NCBI GenBank assembly: GCA_023091735.1
Contig: JALKBU010000195.1
Span: forward strand, 1 to 62,799
Length of the DNA stretch: 62,799 nt
Direction of reading: 5' to 3'
From: Trichomonas tenax
Lineage: Eukaryota > Parabasalia > Trichomonadida > Trichomonadidae
The position numbers and the translations under genes are program-made. Below the pieces are notes generated by a model. The model was not told the DNA's origin. It was given only the letters and a program-made list of their open reading frames with translations, and did not search any database. This document shows, one piece after another, positions 28,864 to 37,839 of the stretch; the first letter of the stretch is position 1; the number at the start of each line of letters is the position of its first letter.

Positions 28864-29520
28864 TTTTCTTTTTTATTGATTTTTGGAATTTCAGAAAATA
28901 AAAAAGGAATTCTCGCGAAGCACTTCGATGAAAAGATAATTCTCATTGATGTCAGTGGCACAACTAAACAGGAAATAAATGGAAGTCTTCAATTGACAAA
29001 ACCTGAATATGCGATTTATCCATGGGATAAACAGTACGATTGGTGCTCCAATTGTGGAAGAACATACGACGTCCATCCATGGATTTCTGTTTCACTTGCA
29101 AATCGCAAAATTAGATTTAATAGTTATTTTGTTCGTTGCGGATGCTGCTACACCGGCTGTTGCTGTGATGATGGATTCTATGGTTGTGTGAGATGCTGTT
29201 TATACAGTTGGTCGCTTCAAATCTCCGATGATAACAAAACATGGACTGATGTTCACAGGATCGAAAAAGACAGCGATATGAGGCGCTGCAATGAGAGAAC
29301 TTACAAACTGGATAGAGAGTACACAGCCAAATACATCAGATTGATCCAAAACGAGCCCTGCCCAGGGGATCCTCCTTGCATCGCAATCAACAAGTTTGAG
29401 ATTTACGGAGATACTTTGAACAAAGAAGGAACAGAAAACTTTAATTCTTTCCATGAAGACGAAGATGATGTAAGCATTATCGGACATTTAGAGAAGAGTG
29501 GTAATGTACAATTTAACTAA
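28861..29520 (+). CDS. secreted cysteine-rich discoidin-like protein, copy 3
   Basis: 219 aa and the best-preserved member. It has a hydrophobic leader (MFSFLLIFGIS), then KKGILAKHFDEKIILIDVSG. W61 and Cys62/Cys65 are in DWCSNC. The Cys cluster occupies residues 93-113 (CGCCYTGCCC, then C-V-R-CC), inserted in the discoidin fold just before LYSWSLQISDDNKTW. CNERTYKLDREYTAKYIRL, PCPGDPPCIAINKFEIYGD and the acidic EDEDDVSIIGHLEKSG tail follow. There are 14 Cys after the leader, an even number that could all be paired in a secreted protein. The ligand and the surface attachment are unknown; no membrane anchor is visible. Confidence 0.82.
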   Translation: MFSFLLIFGISENKKGILAKHFDEKIILIDVSGTTKQEINGSLQLTKPEYAIYPWDKQYDWCSNCGRTYDVHPWISVSLANRKIRFNSYFVRCGCCYTGCCCDDGFYGCVRCCLYSWSLQISDDNKTWTDVHRIEKDSDMRRCNERTYKLDREYTAKYIRLIQNEPCPGDPPCIAINKFEIYGDTLNKEGTENFNSFHEDEDDVSIIGHLEKSGNVQFN

Positions 29521-29556
29521 TCATTAATTTTTTTATTATTGTTAAATAAAACAAAA

Positions 29557-30829
29557 TATAGGATGTGCAAGGGTGTGTTTAGAGCAGAAAGATTGGAGCA
29601 AATCTGAATAATTCTATTTACACATATATAATATACACATATAATAACTCTTATATAGAGAAATGTGTCATATAATTTTGGCGCTATGGCGGGATATAAA
29701 ATCAAAATTGAGTCCGAGAGCGGTTTCGCGGGAAAAAATGGCGCCAATATGTTCATTTTTTTGATGTGACGATAAAAATTTTCACTCTCTCTTCAAAAAA
29801 ATTTTGAAACAATCTTTCTCTGCTATTAGACGTATAGTATATCTCGTATATAATCTACGGATATACTCATAATTGTAACTGAATCTTAGGTTGCTGATAA
29901 TCAATCCCATAAATAGAGACAGCTCGAATTTTGACAATCTGAGATGATTTTTTTTGTTTTCATTACAGTCAACCCAATGATTGATAAAATATATAGACAA
30001 TAGTTACCATATATAATAGATACAGTATTGATTATAATCACATTAGTAGATAGATGATTTATTAATGATATGAAAAAGAAAAGCTCGAAAGACATATTGT
30101 CTCCGCAAACACAATTTTTTTGACAAAAATTTGATTCCCATCGAATATTTGCTTTTACATTAATTACTGAGATGTGAGAATTACTTTCCTTAGGGACACA
30201 ACGGATCTATAGTTGATGTTCTATTACTCTCTGCAATCAAATGAAGTCAATTTTGATGGATATGGTCAAAACAGCATTTCAATTAAAAAGTTGAAAAATA
30301 TGACGTAATTTTTTATTTTGAGCTGATACAGATATTATGAAGGAAAACAACGATATAATATATATAAATAAGATATATACTTATTGGATATTAACATTTT
30401 ATAGATTATAGTTGATTGTGAACACAATATGACATCATGACAAATGATGAAAGTGTTTTCACTTTTTTTGAAATTCCACAAAAAAAAAATCAGTTTCGCT
30501 TTTATAGAGTTATTCAAGTTACACAGCCTTGATTTTTTATTTTGTTCTATTCCGATTCAGAATCTTTTGGCCTATCTATACATATGCTTAAATTGATCTG
30601 TACTTTGTTATTGGTCACTATATTCAAGCAAGAAAAAATTTTGATACCCAAATTGTGCAAAAAAGTGATAGATGTCAAAATTGTGATATTTAAGTGACTT
30701 ATAATCGAAATAGTAACTTCAAACCATAGCTATAATGCTTAAATTCGATAGGGTTTATAATGATGTTATTATAACATTTCAACTCATTCTCTATCTTTCT
30801 GCGCTAAACACACCCTTGCACACCCTATA
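29557..30829. mobile_element. 1.27-kb element with 37-bp terminal inverted repeats (non-autonomous DNA transposon)
   Basis: The left end (29557-29593) starts TATAGGATGTGCAAGGGTGT. The right end (30793-30829), reverse-complemented, starts TATAGGGTGTGCAAGGGTGT. The two ends match at 35 of 37 positions. TATA at both edges is compatible with a TA target duplication, as in Tc1/mariner elements. No transposase-like frame is present inside, so it is non-autonomous. The left third contains a cluster of GC-rich words (GGCGCTATGGCGGGAT, GGTTTCGCGGGAAAA, GGCGCC) between 29690 and 29750. Confidence 0.8.
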
Positions 30830-31050
30830 ATTTTAATTTTTATTAATAACTGAGGATAATGATTTTCAATATCAGTAATGCATAGCATTTTTTTAAAAAA
30901 AAAACTTAACGGTCAGAATATAGTAAAAATTATGTAATGACTATTTATTAATAATATAACTTTGTCGTGTGAACATAGTTGAAAATATAATACAGTTTGT
31001 CAACATGATTTTGAATAGTTTACATCTCGTGTAAGTGGCTCTTTAAAAAA

Positions 31051-31147
31051 TTATATCTTGACATTTCCGTTTTTGGAAATATGTCCAATTATACTGACGT
31101 CATCGTCGTCATCATGGAAAGAGACGAAATCATCGGCATCAGAAATT
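31051..31147 (-). pseudogene. C-terminal relic of the cysteine-rich discoidin family
   Basis: In one frame the minus strand reads SDADDFVSFHDDDDDVS, I, IGHISKNGNVKI and a stop. This is the conserved acidic tail of the family. Nothing upstream aligns, so only about 30 codons survive. Confidence 0.75.
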
Positions 31148-31219
31148 GATCATTTTTGATGGTATCTAAAAAAGGAGAATTATAAATCGCCAATAACTTG
31201 AGTTGTCTAATAACATGGT

Positions 31220-31620
31220 AAGCTTGTGTGCATAAGCTATCTGTTTGTCATGTTATCAAACAATTAAAGCAAGTAATGTGGATCGATAAATGGAGTATAT
31301 GGATTTATCGCATTTTCTACGACTTTCTGAAGTTCACGGGTATCCTTGTGTCTTAGGAACTTCAGAGAATCGTAGAAAATGTAGATTTGTAAAAGAAAGT
31401 CGAACTAGCTAGATCTGAGCAAATATCGATGGCATCAACAGTCAACAAACCATGATGCACGAAGAAAAGCTTCATATTTGTGGCTAGCTGACTGTTGAGG
31501 CCTTGATTGTGCGGGAATTGCAAGAAAATCGAAGAACTTGGGAATTCTTGAACGAATGGCCACTAGTTGTTCACTGCCTAGAGGTGTATCTCCACTGATA
31601 ATCCCCGAAAGCAGTGAAAA
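31220..31620 (-). pseudogene. unidentified decayed coding sequence
   Basis: Two protein-like minus-strand segments are visible. One is GIISGDTPLGSEQLVAIRSR followed by IPKFFDFLAIPAQSRPQQ and HKYEAFLRASWFVDC. The other is SLKFLRHKDTRELQKVVENA followed by INPYTPFIDPHYLL. Stops separate them. The family is not recognised. A 25-bp imperfect inverted repeat (31311-31335 with 31357-31381, 2 mismatches) lies within the second segment. Confidence 0.4.
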
Positions 31621-31941
31621 ACTAATGGAGAAAACGCAAAGAATATTTTAACGTACCATTTTTGATGTTTCAATGTTTTTTGCGGTTATTGTAAATAAGC
31701 ATGCTCTAATATTTGATAGATAGCATCACTATAGTATTTAAAAGCTATAGAACCATCAACGCATTCAAATTTAGGTTGACCCACTTCTACATAATGACAC
31801 TTTTGATTTACATGACAAAAAAATATAAAACAAAGTTAGCAATGAAATTTTTAGATAATAATTAAAAATTCGTTTATTGCTATTCATTAAATCAATCAAA
31901 GTTCAATATATTTTGTAAAAATTTTTTAAAAAGAAAAATTT
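31621..31941. other. intergenic region
   Basis: About 320 bp, AT-rich. It contains TTTACATGACAAAA at 31807-31820, identical over 14 bases to the motif before the Rab-like pseudogene at 36531, but no gene start follows it here. The T-rich stretch beyond the tRNA 3' end (minus strand, 31921-31939) can terminate Pol III. Confidence 0.4.
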
Positions 31942-32012
31942 GGGTGAACCGTGAATCGAACACGGATCTATTGAGCCACAATCAACAATACTAACCATTA
32001 TACCATTCACCC
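31942..32012 (-). tRNA. tRNA-His (anticodon GTG)
   Basis: The 71-nt minus-strand gene starts with GGGTGAA, which pairs with TTCACCC at the 3' end. The D-arm is TGGTATAATGGTTAGTATTG. The anticodon stem GTTGA/TCAAT encloses the loop TTGTGGC, giving anticodon GTG with T33. The T-arm has GTTCGATTC (box B). No intron and no encoded CCA are present. A T-rich stretch follows on the minus strand as the Pol III terminator. It is the only tRNA found and sits inside the discoidin array. Confidence 0.95.
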
Positions 32013-32217
32013 AATGACAATAGATTTTCTTATTTTGTAACCGTGATGTGCTTTTCCACTTTTTATTTTGTGATAATGTCTTTGATTTTTATAGAACCGA
32101 ATATTGGCTGAGGTTGTATCTTCATTCCAGAAAGCTGCATCTCTTATATTATTGATTCATTCAAATTTTGAAAATTATTCTACTTTTTTGGGGTTGTAAA
32201 TCATATAATTAAATAAT

Positions 32218-32874
32218 TTATTCAATTTTGAAACCTCCATTCTTAGAAATATGTCCGATAATTGAAATATCTTCATCGTCTTCATGATATGAAACAAAGT
32301 CTTCTGGAATTGATCCATCTTCGGTTATCAACTCTCCATATAACTCCATTTTGTTGATAGCGATGCATGGTGGATATCCTGGGCAAGGAGCGTCCTGAAT
32401 CAATCTAACATACTTAGCAGTGTATTCCTTATCGAGCTTGTAAGTCTTCTCGTTGCAGAACTCCATTGAAGTCTCTTTTTCAACCTTATGAACTGTGTGC
32501 CATGTTTCGTTGTCATCAGAGATCTGCAAGGACCAGCTGTAGAGGCAGCAGTAAATGCAATAGTCGTATTCCTCACAGCAGCAACCAGAATAGCAACAAC
32601 CGCAGCGGATAAAAAAGCTATTGAACTTTATTCTGCGATTTTTAGCAGCGATTGATATCCATGGATGGACGTCGTATGTTTTGCCGCAGTTCGAACACCA
32701 ATCGTACTTCTTGTCGAATGGATAAATTGTGTATTCTGGCTTTGTCACTTCGAGTGTACCATTATTCTTCTGTTTGGATGAACCGCTCGCGTCGACAACA
32801 AATATGTGTTGACCGAAATGCTTCGCGAAAATACCTTTTTCGTTACAAGAAGAAAGAGAAAAGAAGAGGAACAT
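32218..32874 (-). CDS. secreted cysteine-rich discoidin-like protein, copy 4
   Basis: 218 aa, intact. It has a leader (MFLFFSLSSC), NEKGIFAKHFGQHIFVVDAS, KPEYTIYPFDKKYDWCSNC, DVHPWISIAAKNRRIKFNSF, and the Cys cluster RCGCCYSGCCCEEYDYCIYC plus C. WSLQISDDNETWHTVHKVEK follows, then CNEKTYKLDKEYTAKYVRL, APCPGYPPCIAINKMELYGE and DDEDISIIGHISKNGG. As in copy 3, there are 14 Cys outside the leader. AAAAGTGACATA (32875-32886) abuts the ATG exactly as in the GH20 gene, which suggests similar promoter architecture for two secreted discoidin-domain proteins. Confidence 0.82.
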   Translation of the reverse strand: MFLFFSLSSCNEKGIFAKHFGQHIFVVDASGSSKQKNNGTLEVTKPEYTIYPFDKKYDWCSNCGKTYDVHPWISIAAKNRRIKFNSFFIRCGCCYSGCCCEEYDYCIYCCLYSWSLQISDDNETWHTVHKVEKETSMEFCNEKTYKLDKEYTAKYVRLIQDAPCPGYPPCIAINKMELYGELITEDGSIPEDFVSYHEDDEDISIIGHISKNGGFKIE

Positions 32875-32945
32875 TATGTCACTTTTAAAACCGTATTTAA
32901 ATTATATAATGCTTTACAAAGTTTATTGATATTATTGTTGTTGGT

Positions 32946-33350
32946 AAATTAGGCGATCTTTGGTAAGCCCAATTCTCTCAAAAGTCTTACCCAAGATCGC
33001 CAATCTTGATTCCTTGAATTTTTCAAACGGCTTTCCATCAAGATCAAATTCAATGTCATCACAATTTATTTCTAGCAACTCATTGAATTGGAATCTATTA
33101 TTTATGCATATTATGATACATAATTTGTAAATAAAAATTAATGTTTGTCAAAACCGCTTTGTAAACAAATGGCTCTAGTCATGAAGGCGTTCTTTTCGCT
33201 ATAAAAACTCCAGCCTTTTCAATCGCTCACTAGCTTGATCTATAAAGCAACTCAAGGAAATTTCAGCACTTGGTTTTCCGGTTGTGATACACCGTTTCTC
33301 CATAATTACCATGAAGATTGGGAATACATGCATTCCTTCTCATTCTTAAT
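32946..33350 (-). pseudogene. unidentified decayed coding sequence
   Basis: The minus-strand frame ending near 32943 reads NRFQFNELLEINCDDIEF, DLDGKPFEKFKESRLAIL and GKTFERIGLTKDR. Upstream, near 33200-33340, another frame reads MHVFPIFMVIMEKRCITTGK, PSAEISLSCFIDQASERL and a stop. These look like two parts of a degraded protein; the family is unknown. The 3' end includes a 16-bp inverted repeat (32952-32967 with 32986-33001, one mismatch). Confidence 0.35.
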
Positions 33351-33588
33351 GCATTAAAATTTAATTTTCCTAAAAAAGTGCGATTTAATATAGCTTTGTG
33401 CAGCCAGTTGAAAAAGCACTATTAGATGAACTCTGTACACTTGAAAAAGTTATTCGAATAATATTATTGAATAAAAATAAATCAGTCTGTCATTATTGAG
33501 ATGGATTAAAATATAGTGTTTCCGTTAAAATACAGTTAAAAAATTGTGATATCAAATTGTTATAATAATAATTGAATAAATTGAAAAT

Positions 33589-34278
33589 TTATAAAATTCT
33601 AATGTTTCTGTTCTTAGAAATGTGTCCAATAATGCTGACATCTTCTTCGTCGTCATCGTGGAAAGAAACGAATTCTTCAGGAACACCAGCCGAATAATTG
33701 TCTGGAACAGAGTCTCCAAGGAGTTCGATCTTATTAATGGCGATGCACGATGACTCACCAGGGCAGGGTTCATTTTGAATCAATCTTACAAATCTCATCG
33801 TGTATTCCTTATCCAAGTTGTAGGTCTTCTCATTGCACCTTCGCATTGTCTTGTCCTTCTCTATTCTGTGCACATCTGTCCATGTCTTGTTGTGGTCCGA
33901 AATCTGAAGTGACCAACTGTAGAGGCAGCAGTAGAAGCAATAGTCGTAGTCCTCGTCCTGACAGCAGCAGCGTCCATAACAGCAGCCACAGCGAACAAAA
34001 TATCCATTGAATTTGATTTTGCGGTTTTTGAGCGAATAAGTGATCCAAGGATGCGCGTCATATGTTCTCCCACAATTTGAGCACCAGTCGTAGCGCTTAA
34101 CATATGGATAAATCTAATATTCTGGCTTTGTGAGTTACAATGTGCCGTTTATGTTCTGTTTTGAGGATCTACTCGCGTCGATATGTATTATTTTATCGTT
34201 GTACTGCTTCGAAAACACTCCATCAGGATCTTGATACGAAATATCTAAAGCAAATAATGTGCAAAGCTTTAAAAATAT
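33589..34278 (-). pseudogene. cysteine-rich discoidin-like pseudogene B
   Basis: The minus-strand frame is almost complete: GVFSKQYNDKIIHIDASRSS, two stops (TAA after NGTL and TAG after KPEY), then YDWCSNCGRTYDAHPWITY, the Cys cluster RCGCCYGRCCCQDEDYDYC plus FYCC, WSLQISDHNKTWTDVHRIEK, EPCPGESSCIAINKIELLG and DDEEDVSIIGHISKNRN. At the expected start the codon is ATA (34276-34278), followed by a good leader (FLKLCTLFAL). Three point changes thus separate it from an open gene; there is no frameshift. Inactivation looks recent. Confidence 0.8.
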
Positions 34279-34664
34279 GGGAAAATTTGACATATTACTT
34301 GACAAAACGTCATATTTTATTATTTATCTGTCAAATCGATTATGTGAATCAATTAAGAACAGAGGAACAAAAGTTTGATGCGTTCAACATAGGCATATGC
34401 AACATATTTTCAACAATACAGATTCCCAATTCATAGTGATGAAAAAACGCGAACGATTGATTTCATATGAAAATGTAAATGATTGATGTATACATTATAA
34501 TGAAGATAAAATGTGAATGATTAATTCCATTAAATGATGATGAAATATGGATAATTGATGTGATATCATGTTGATAATAAAATTTGAGCTATATCATAAT
34601 GATAACGTAGTGCAATATTTTATAATTATAAAAATTATGGCGAGATGTGAATTATTGATTATTT
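34279..34664. repeat. spacer with degenerate ~37-bp minisatellite
   Basis: From about 34440 the sequence repeats variants of GATGATAAAATGTGAATGAT with TTGATGTAATATCATAATGA spacing, period roughly 35-37. The same repeat occurs at 34760-34860 and at 49640-49735, always next to a decayed ankyrin repeat. Confidence 0.6.
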
Positions 34665-34740
34665 TCAGGTTGCTATCAGCTCCATGATCTACCAGATATT
34701 CAACAATTTCGAGAGATTTCATCTCAACTGCAACTATTAA
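34665..34740 (-). pseudogene. ankyrin-repeat relic flanked by minisatellite
   Basis: The minus strand reads VAVEMKSLEIVEYLVDHGAD, the second half of a DUF3447-associated ankyrin repeat (xxEIVEYLxxHGAD). The repeat units on both sides are minisatellite instead of neighbouring ankyrin repeats. Confidence 0.6.
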
Positions 34741-35024
34741 TGGGTATTTGTATCATGATATATATCAAATGTAAGCGATTGATCCAATATCATAATGGTG
34801 ATAAAATATGAATGATTGATCCAATATAATAATGATGATCAAAATACGACTGTATCGGAGAAAAAGTTAAGATGTATCTTAGAATAAGAGGTATTTATAC
34901 TCAGAAAACATGCAAAATGATGTATTAAAAAAAATCACGAAATATAACAAGTATACCGCATTTTTGAAGTGATTTTATTAGATGCATATATTTGAAATCT
35001 TAGAATATTATTTTGGTGTTTTAC

Positions 35025-35130
35025 CATCATCAACATATTCTTTAGCTTATGAGGATTCGAATGGTAGTTTAAACTGTCCAAAATATTGAGATAATACACC
35101 TTTTTTCGGCGATTGCAGGTTTTCTGACAC
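35025..35130 (-). pseudogene. N-terminal relic of the cysteine-rich discoidin family
   Basis: The minus strand reads KKGVLSQYFGQFKLPFESS, a stop, then AKEYVDDGKTPK. This aligns with KGIFAKHFGQHIFVVDASGSSKQ-type N-termini; the following conserved core is missing. Weak but in register over about 35 codons. Confidence 0.4.
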
Positions 35131-35306
35131 CTATATATTAAAATTCAATTGATATAAATGAATTGCTGTAGCTTCATTATTAAATGTTGAAGCATTTACC
35201 GTTGTAGAACCTAATGGGATAAACAGTCATTGTCCAGTGCTTTTACAATGAAATGTTTCTCCTCTTTAATTAAACAGTTTGATTAAAATATTTTGGGATT
35301 TGCCAC

Positions 35307-35333
35307 TTTACATGATAATTTTATTTACATGTC
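35307..35333. promoter_or_regulatory. double TTTACATG motif before discoidin pseudogene C
   Basis: TTTACATGATA (35307-35317) and TTTACATGTCA (35323-35333) end 20 bp before the former ATG at 35354. Confidence 0.5.
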
Positions 35334-35353
35334 ATTAAAACATTTTTTGACAG

Positions 35354-36000
35354 ATGTTTTTATTGATTTCTTTTTGTAATTGCAAAAATATTTTCGCTAG
35401 TCATTACAATGAGAAGATAATAACTGTTGAGGCCAGTGGATCTTCGCGTCAGGATTTAAATGGCTCAATGCAGTTGACAAAACCTGAATATGCAATTTAT
35501 CCTTTCGATAAAACATATGATTGGTGCTCAAACTGCGAAAAAATTATGACTTTCATCCATGGATCATGTTTTCGCTAGATAAGCGAAAAATTAAATTTGA
35601 TGGATATTTCGTGAAATGCGGCTGCTGCTATGCAAACTGCTGTTGAGAAGATAGGATTTATGGGTGATATGACTGCTGCTTATATAGCTGGTCTCTGCAG
35701 ATCTCAGATGATAACAAAACATGGTCAACTGTTCACAAGATTGATAAAGATGATTCTATGAGGCAATGCAATGAAAAATCATATAAGCTTGACAAAGAAT
35801 ACACAGCGAAGTATGTTCGCATGATACAGAATCAGCCATGTCCAGGAAATCCACCGTGTATGGCAATAAATAAGATTAATTTAGTTGGAAGAGTTGTCAA
35901 TGAATTTGGAGGTGATGAAGGTGACTTTGTCTCATTTCATGATGACGATGATGATGTTAGTATAATAGGTCATATGTCTAAGAATGCCAATACTGCTTAA
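35354..36000 (+). pseudogene. cysteine-rich discoidin-like pseudogene C
   Basis: It opens with a leader (MFLLISFCNC), NIFASHYNEKIITVEASGSS and YDWCSNCEK. A one-base deletion near 35550 shifts the frame. Beyond it, the family frame gives FHPWIMFSLDKRKIKFDGYF, CGCCYANCC, a TGA (35644-35646), a second TGA (35665-35667), LYSWSLQISDDNKTWSTVHK, then CNEKSYKLDKEYTAKYVRM, QPCPGNPPCMAINKINLVG and DDDDDVSIIGHMSKN. The first TGA replaces a codon in the Cys-cluster loop. Three lesions in total, so it is clearly dead. Confidence 0.82.
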
Positions 36001-36530
36001 TATCTTATAATAGCAAATATAAATAAAATTTGTTTACTTTATATTCATTTTTGATGCTTTCTTATCAATATCAAGTATGTCAATATTAAGACGTGCTTGA
36101 GGAAACTTGATCAAAACATTTAATCATTAATAAGTTCCCCAACTAATCATATTCTACATTTTGATTCATTTGGATGATTTCCTTATGAAATGAAATTCAG
36201 CATAAGATCATGTTTTGATGCTTTTTACACATGGAATTATGGCTCTCTAGCGCAACACTTGAAGCATTTTTTTCATTGATATATAAATTTATCAAATTAA
36301 AAAATATATTAATGAACATTAGTGAAACTCATATAAAAAGTGGCCCATGTTAGATTAGGCTATATACGTATTGCCTTCATCGATCTCGGTGTATATAAAT
36401 GAAATTATGTGAGCAATCATGAATAAATGTTACTTTTAAAATGTAAGAAATAACCTTTCGTAAAATGGCAAAAACCAAATGTCGAAAATATTGAATATAA
36501 TTTTACAAATCAGAAATATTGAAATTTTAA
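36001..36530. other. intergenic region
   Basis: About 530 bp AT-rich spacer, no gene seen. Confidence 0.4.
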
Positions 36531-36541
36531 TTTTACATGAC
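36531..36541. promoter_or_regulatory. TTTACATGACA motif
   Basis: TTTTACATGACAAAAAAATT begins 32 bp before the ATG of the Rab-like pseudogene. A 14-base match occurs at 31807. Confidence 0.45.
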
Positions 36542-36562
36542 AAAAAAATTTAATCCGAAATC

Positions 36563-37165
36563 ATGAAACACAAAATAGTTCTTTTAGGCGATAGTTCAGT
36601 TGGAAAAACAGCGATAATCAATCGCATGATTCACGATGAATTCCAATAAAACACGAGATCTACAATATCTGCTGCTTTTAGACTGAAAAAGATCGAATTT
36701 AATGAACGAGAGTACGAGTTACAAATATGGGATACAGCAAGAAAAGAAAAGTTCAGATCTCTAGCGCCGATATACGTTCAGAATGCATCTTTTGTGTTTC
36801 TTGTTTTTGATGTCAAATCAGAAATCGGCTTTACAGACCTAAAACATTGGAAGGAGATCGTTATCTCTAACAGAGATGTTCCTATGGTAGTTCTTGGCAA
36901 CAAAAATGATTTGCAAAATAGATTCGATTCATCTGATAATCTTCAACAGCTAGTTTCCGAGAGCATGCATTTGCATTACATAGATGTCAGTGTGAAAACG
37001 GGTGAAAATATAGATGTTGCCGCTCAACATTGTTTAACTATATTAGAGAACATTAGCAATGCGAATAATAACGAAGCTAAATTAGAGGAAAAGAAAGGGA
37101 AGTCTGGATGTTGTTTACTAAATATTGTTTTATATTTTAATATCTTCATTAGCATTCTTCTCTAA
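36563..37165 (+). pseudogene. Rab-like GTPase with one premature stop
   Basis: MKHKIVLLGDSSVGKTAI (G1), then TAA at 36647-36649 (residue 29; in FQxNTRSTI the Glu codon GAA would give TAA by one change), then LQIWDTARKEKFRSLAP (G3, with AGQ altered to ARK), GNKNDL (G4) and VSVKTGEN (G5). The C-terminus GKSGCC would be a normal Rab prenylation site, but the frame runs on for 16 hydrophobic residues, as if the original stop were lost. The stop, the missing G3 Gly/Gln and the masked CC together indicate a pseudogene. Confidence 0.75.
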
Positions 37166-37254
37166 ACCTTTGTAACTTAATATGATGTTAGAAATGGAGA
37201 TTTGCTCATTCAAAAACAGATTTAAGATATTTTTGTTGTGTAAAATGAATATTA

Positions 37255-37359
37255 TGACATGTAAATGTCACAAAATGATATTTTGACATGTAATTGTGCA
37301 AATAAGGGGGTAAAATATTTAAAAAGTATCCAATAATCGGAGGAAGTTCACTTTATATT
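37255..37359 (+). promoter_or_regulatory. promoter region of the DUF2439-like gene
   Basis: TGACATGTAAATGTCA (37255-37270, nearly palindromic) and TGACATGTAATT (37284-37295) are followed by TTCACTTTATATT (37347-37359) touching the ATG, an Inr-like TCA plus pyrimidines. This is the clearest combined example of both motif classes. Confidence 0.55.
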
Positions 37360-37839
37360 ATGCGAAGATTCAAAGTTTTATTCACAAACAGAGTAACTCA
37401 AAGGTACAAAAAGTGGCAGGATGGTTTCATTGATGTCCTCGACAATGGCTTTCTGAAGCTGACTGATTCAGAAAGAAGAGTTTTAATAAATTCACATTTC
37501 GAAGGCGAAATATTATATGATGGGACTTCATTCAAGTTTGAGAACTATATTGTTCAAATTGACTCAGACCAGGAAATTCATTGTCATCAATGCGATGAAA
37601 AATATAAAGCAAAACAAAATAAAACTTCAAAATACCAAAATATCAGAGAATTCAAATCCCCAGAAAGAAAGATAGAACCGTTGACATTAGTTCAGTCACA
37701 GCACAGAAGCATTGCAATAGCAAGCATAGAAAATCCATTCTTCAAGCGAATTAATCCAAGATCGTATGAAGAAATCATCAAGTTCCTCGAATGCTCTGAA
37801 CATGACGTCAGAGCAGAGCTTCGTAACCTTCCTTTCTAA
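37360..37839 (+). CDS. short DUF2439 (ZGRF1/Dbl2 N-terminal-like) protein
   Basis: 159 aa. The first about 70 residues (FKVLFTNRVTQRYKKWQDGF, GFLKLTDSERRVLINS, FKFENYIVQID) match the pattern of the DUF2439 domain: VLYTNxxTQKxKxWxDG, then xSxFL, then YxVxIE. This domain forms the N-terminus of ZGRF1 and of fission yeast Dbl2, which act with helicases in recombination repair. No helicase or GRF zinc finger follows; the C-terminal half is unfamiliar (INPRSYEEIIKFLECSEHDV). It may be a stand-alone adaptor. The start is fixed by the Inr-like element. Confidence 0.6.
   Translation: MRRFKVLFTNRVTQRYKKWQDGFIDVLDNGFLKLTDSERRVLINSHFEGEILYDGTSFKFENYIVQIDSDQEIHCHQCDEKYKAKQNKTSKYQNIREFKSPERKIEPLTLVQSQHRSIAIASIENPFFKRINPRSYEEIIKFLECSEHDVRAELRNLPF

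Noticed and set aside
33830..34048. Leu-rich 72-codon frame inside discoidin pseudogene B
   Set aside because: Frame-shifted shadow of the Cys cluster codons.
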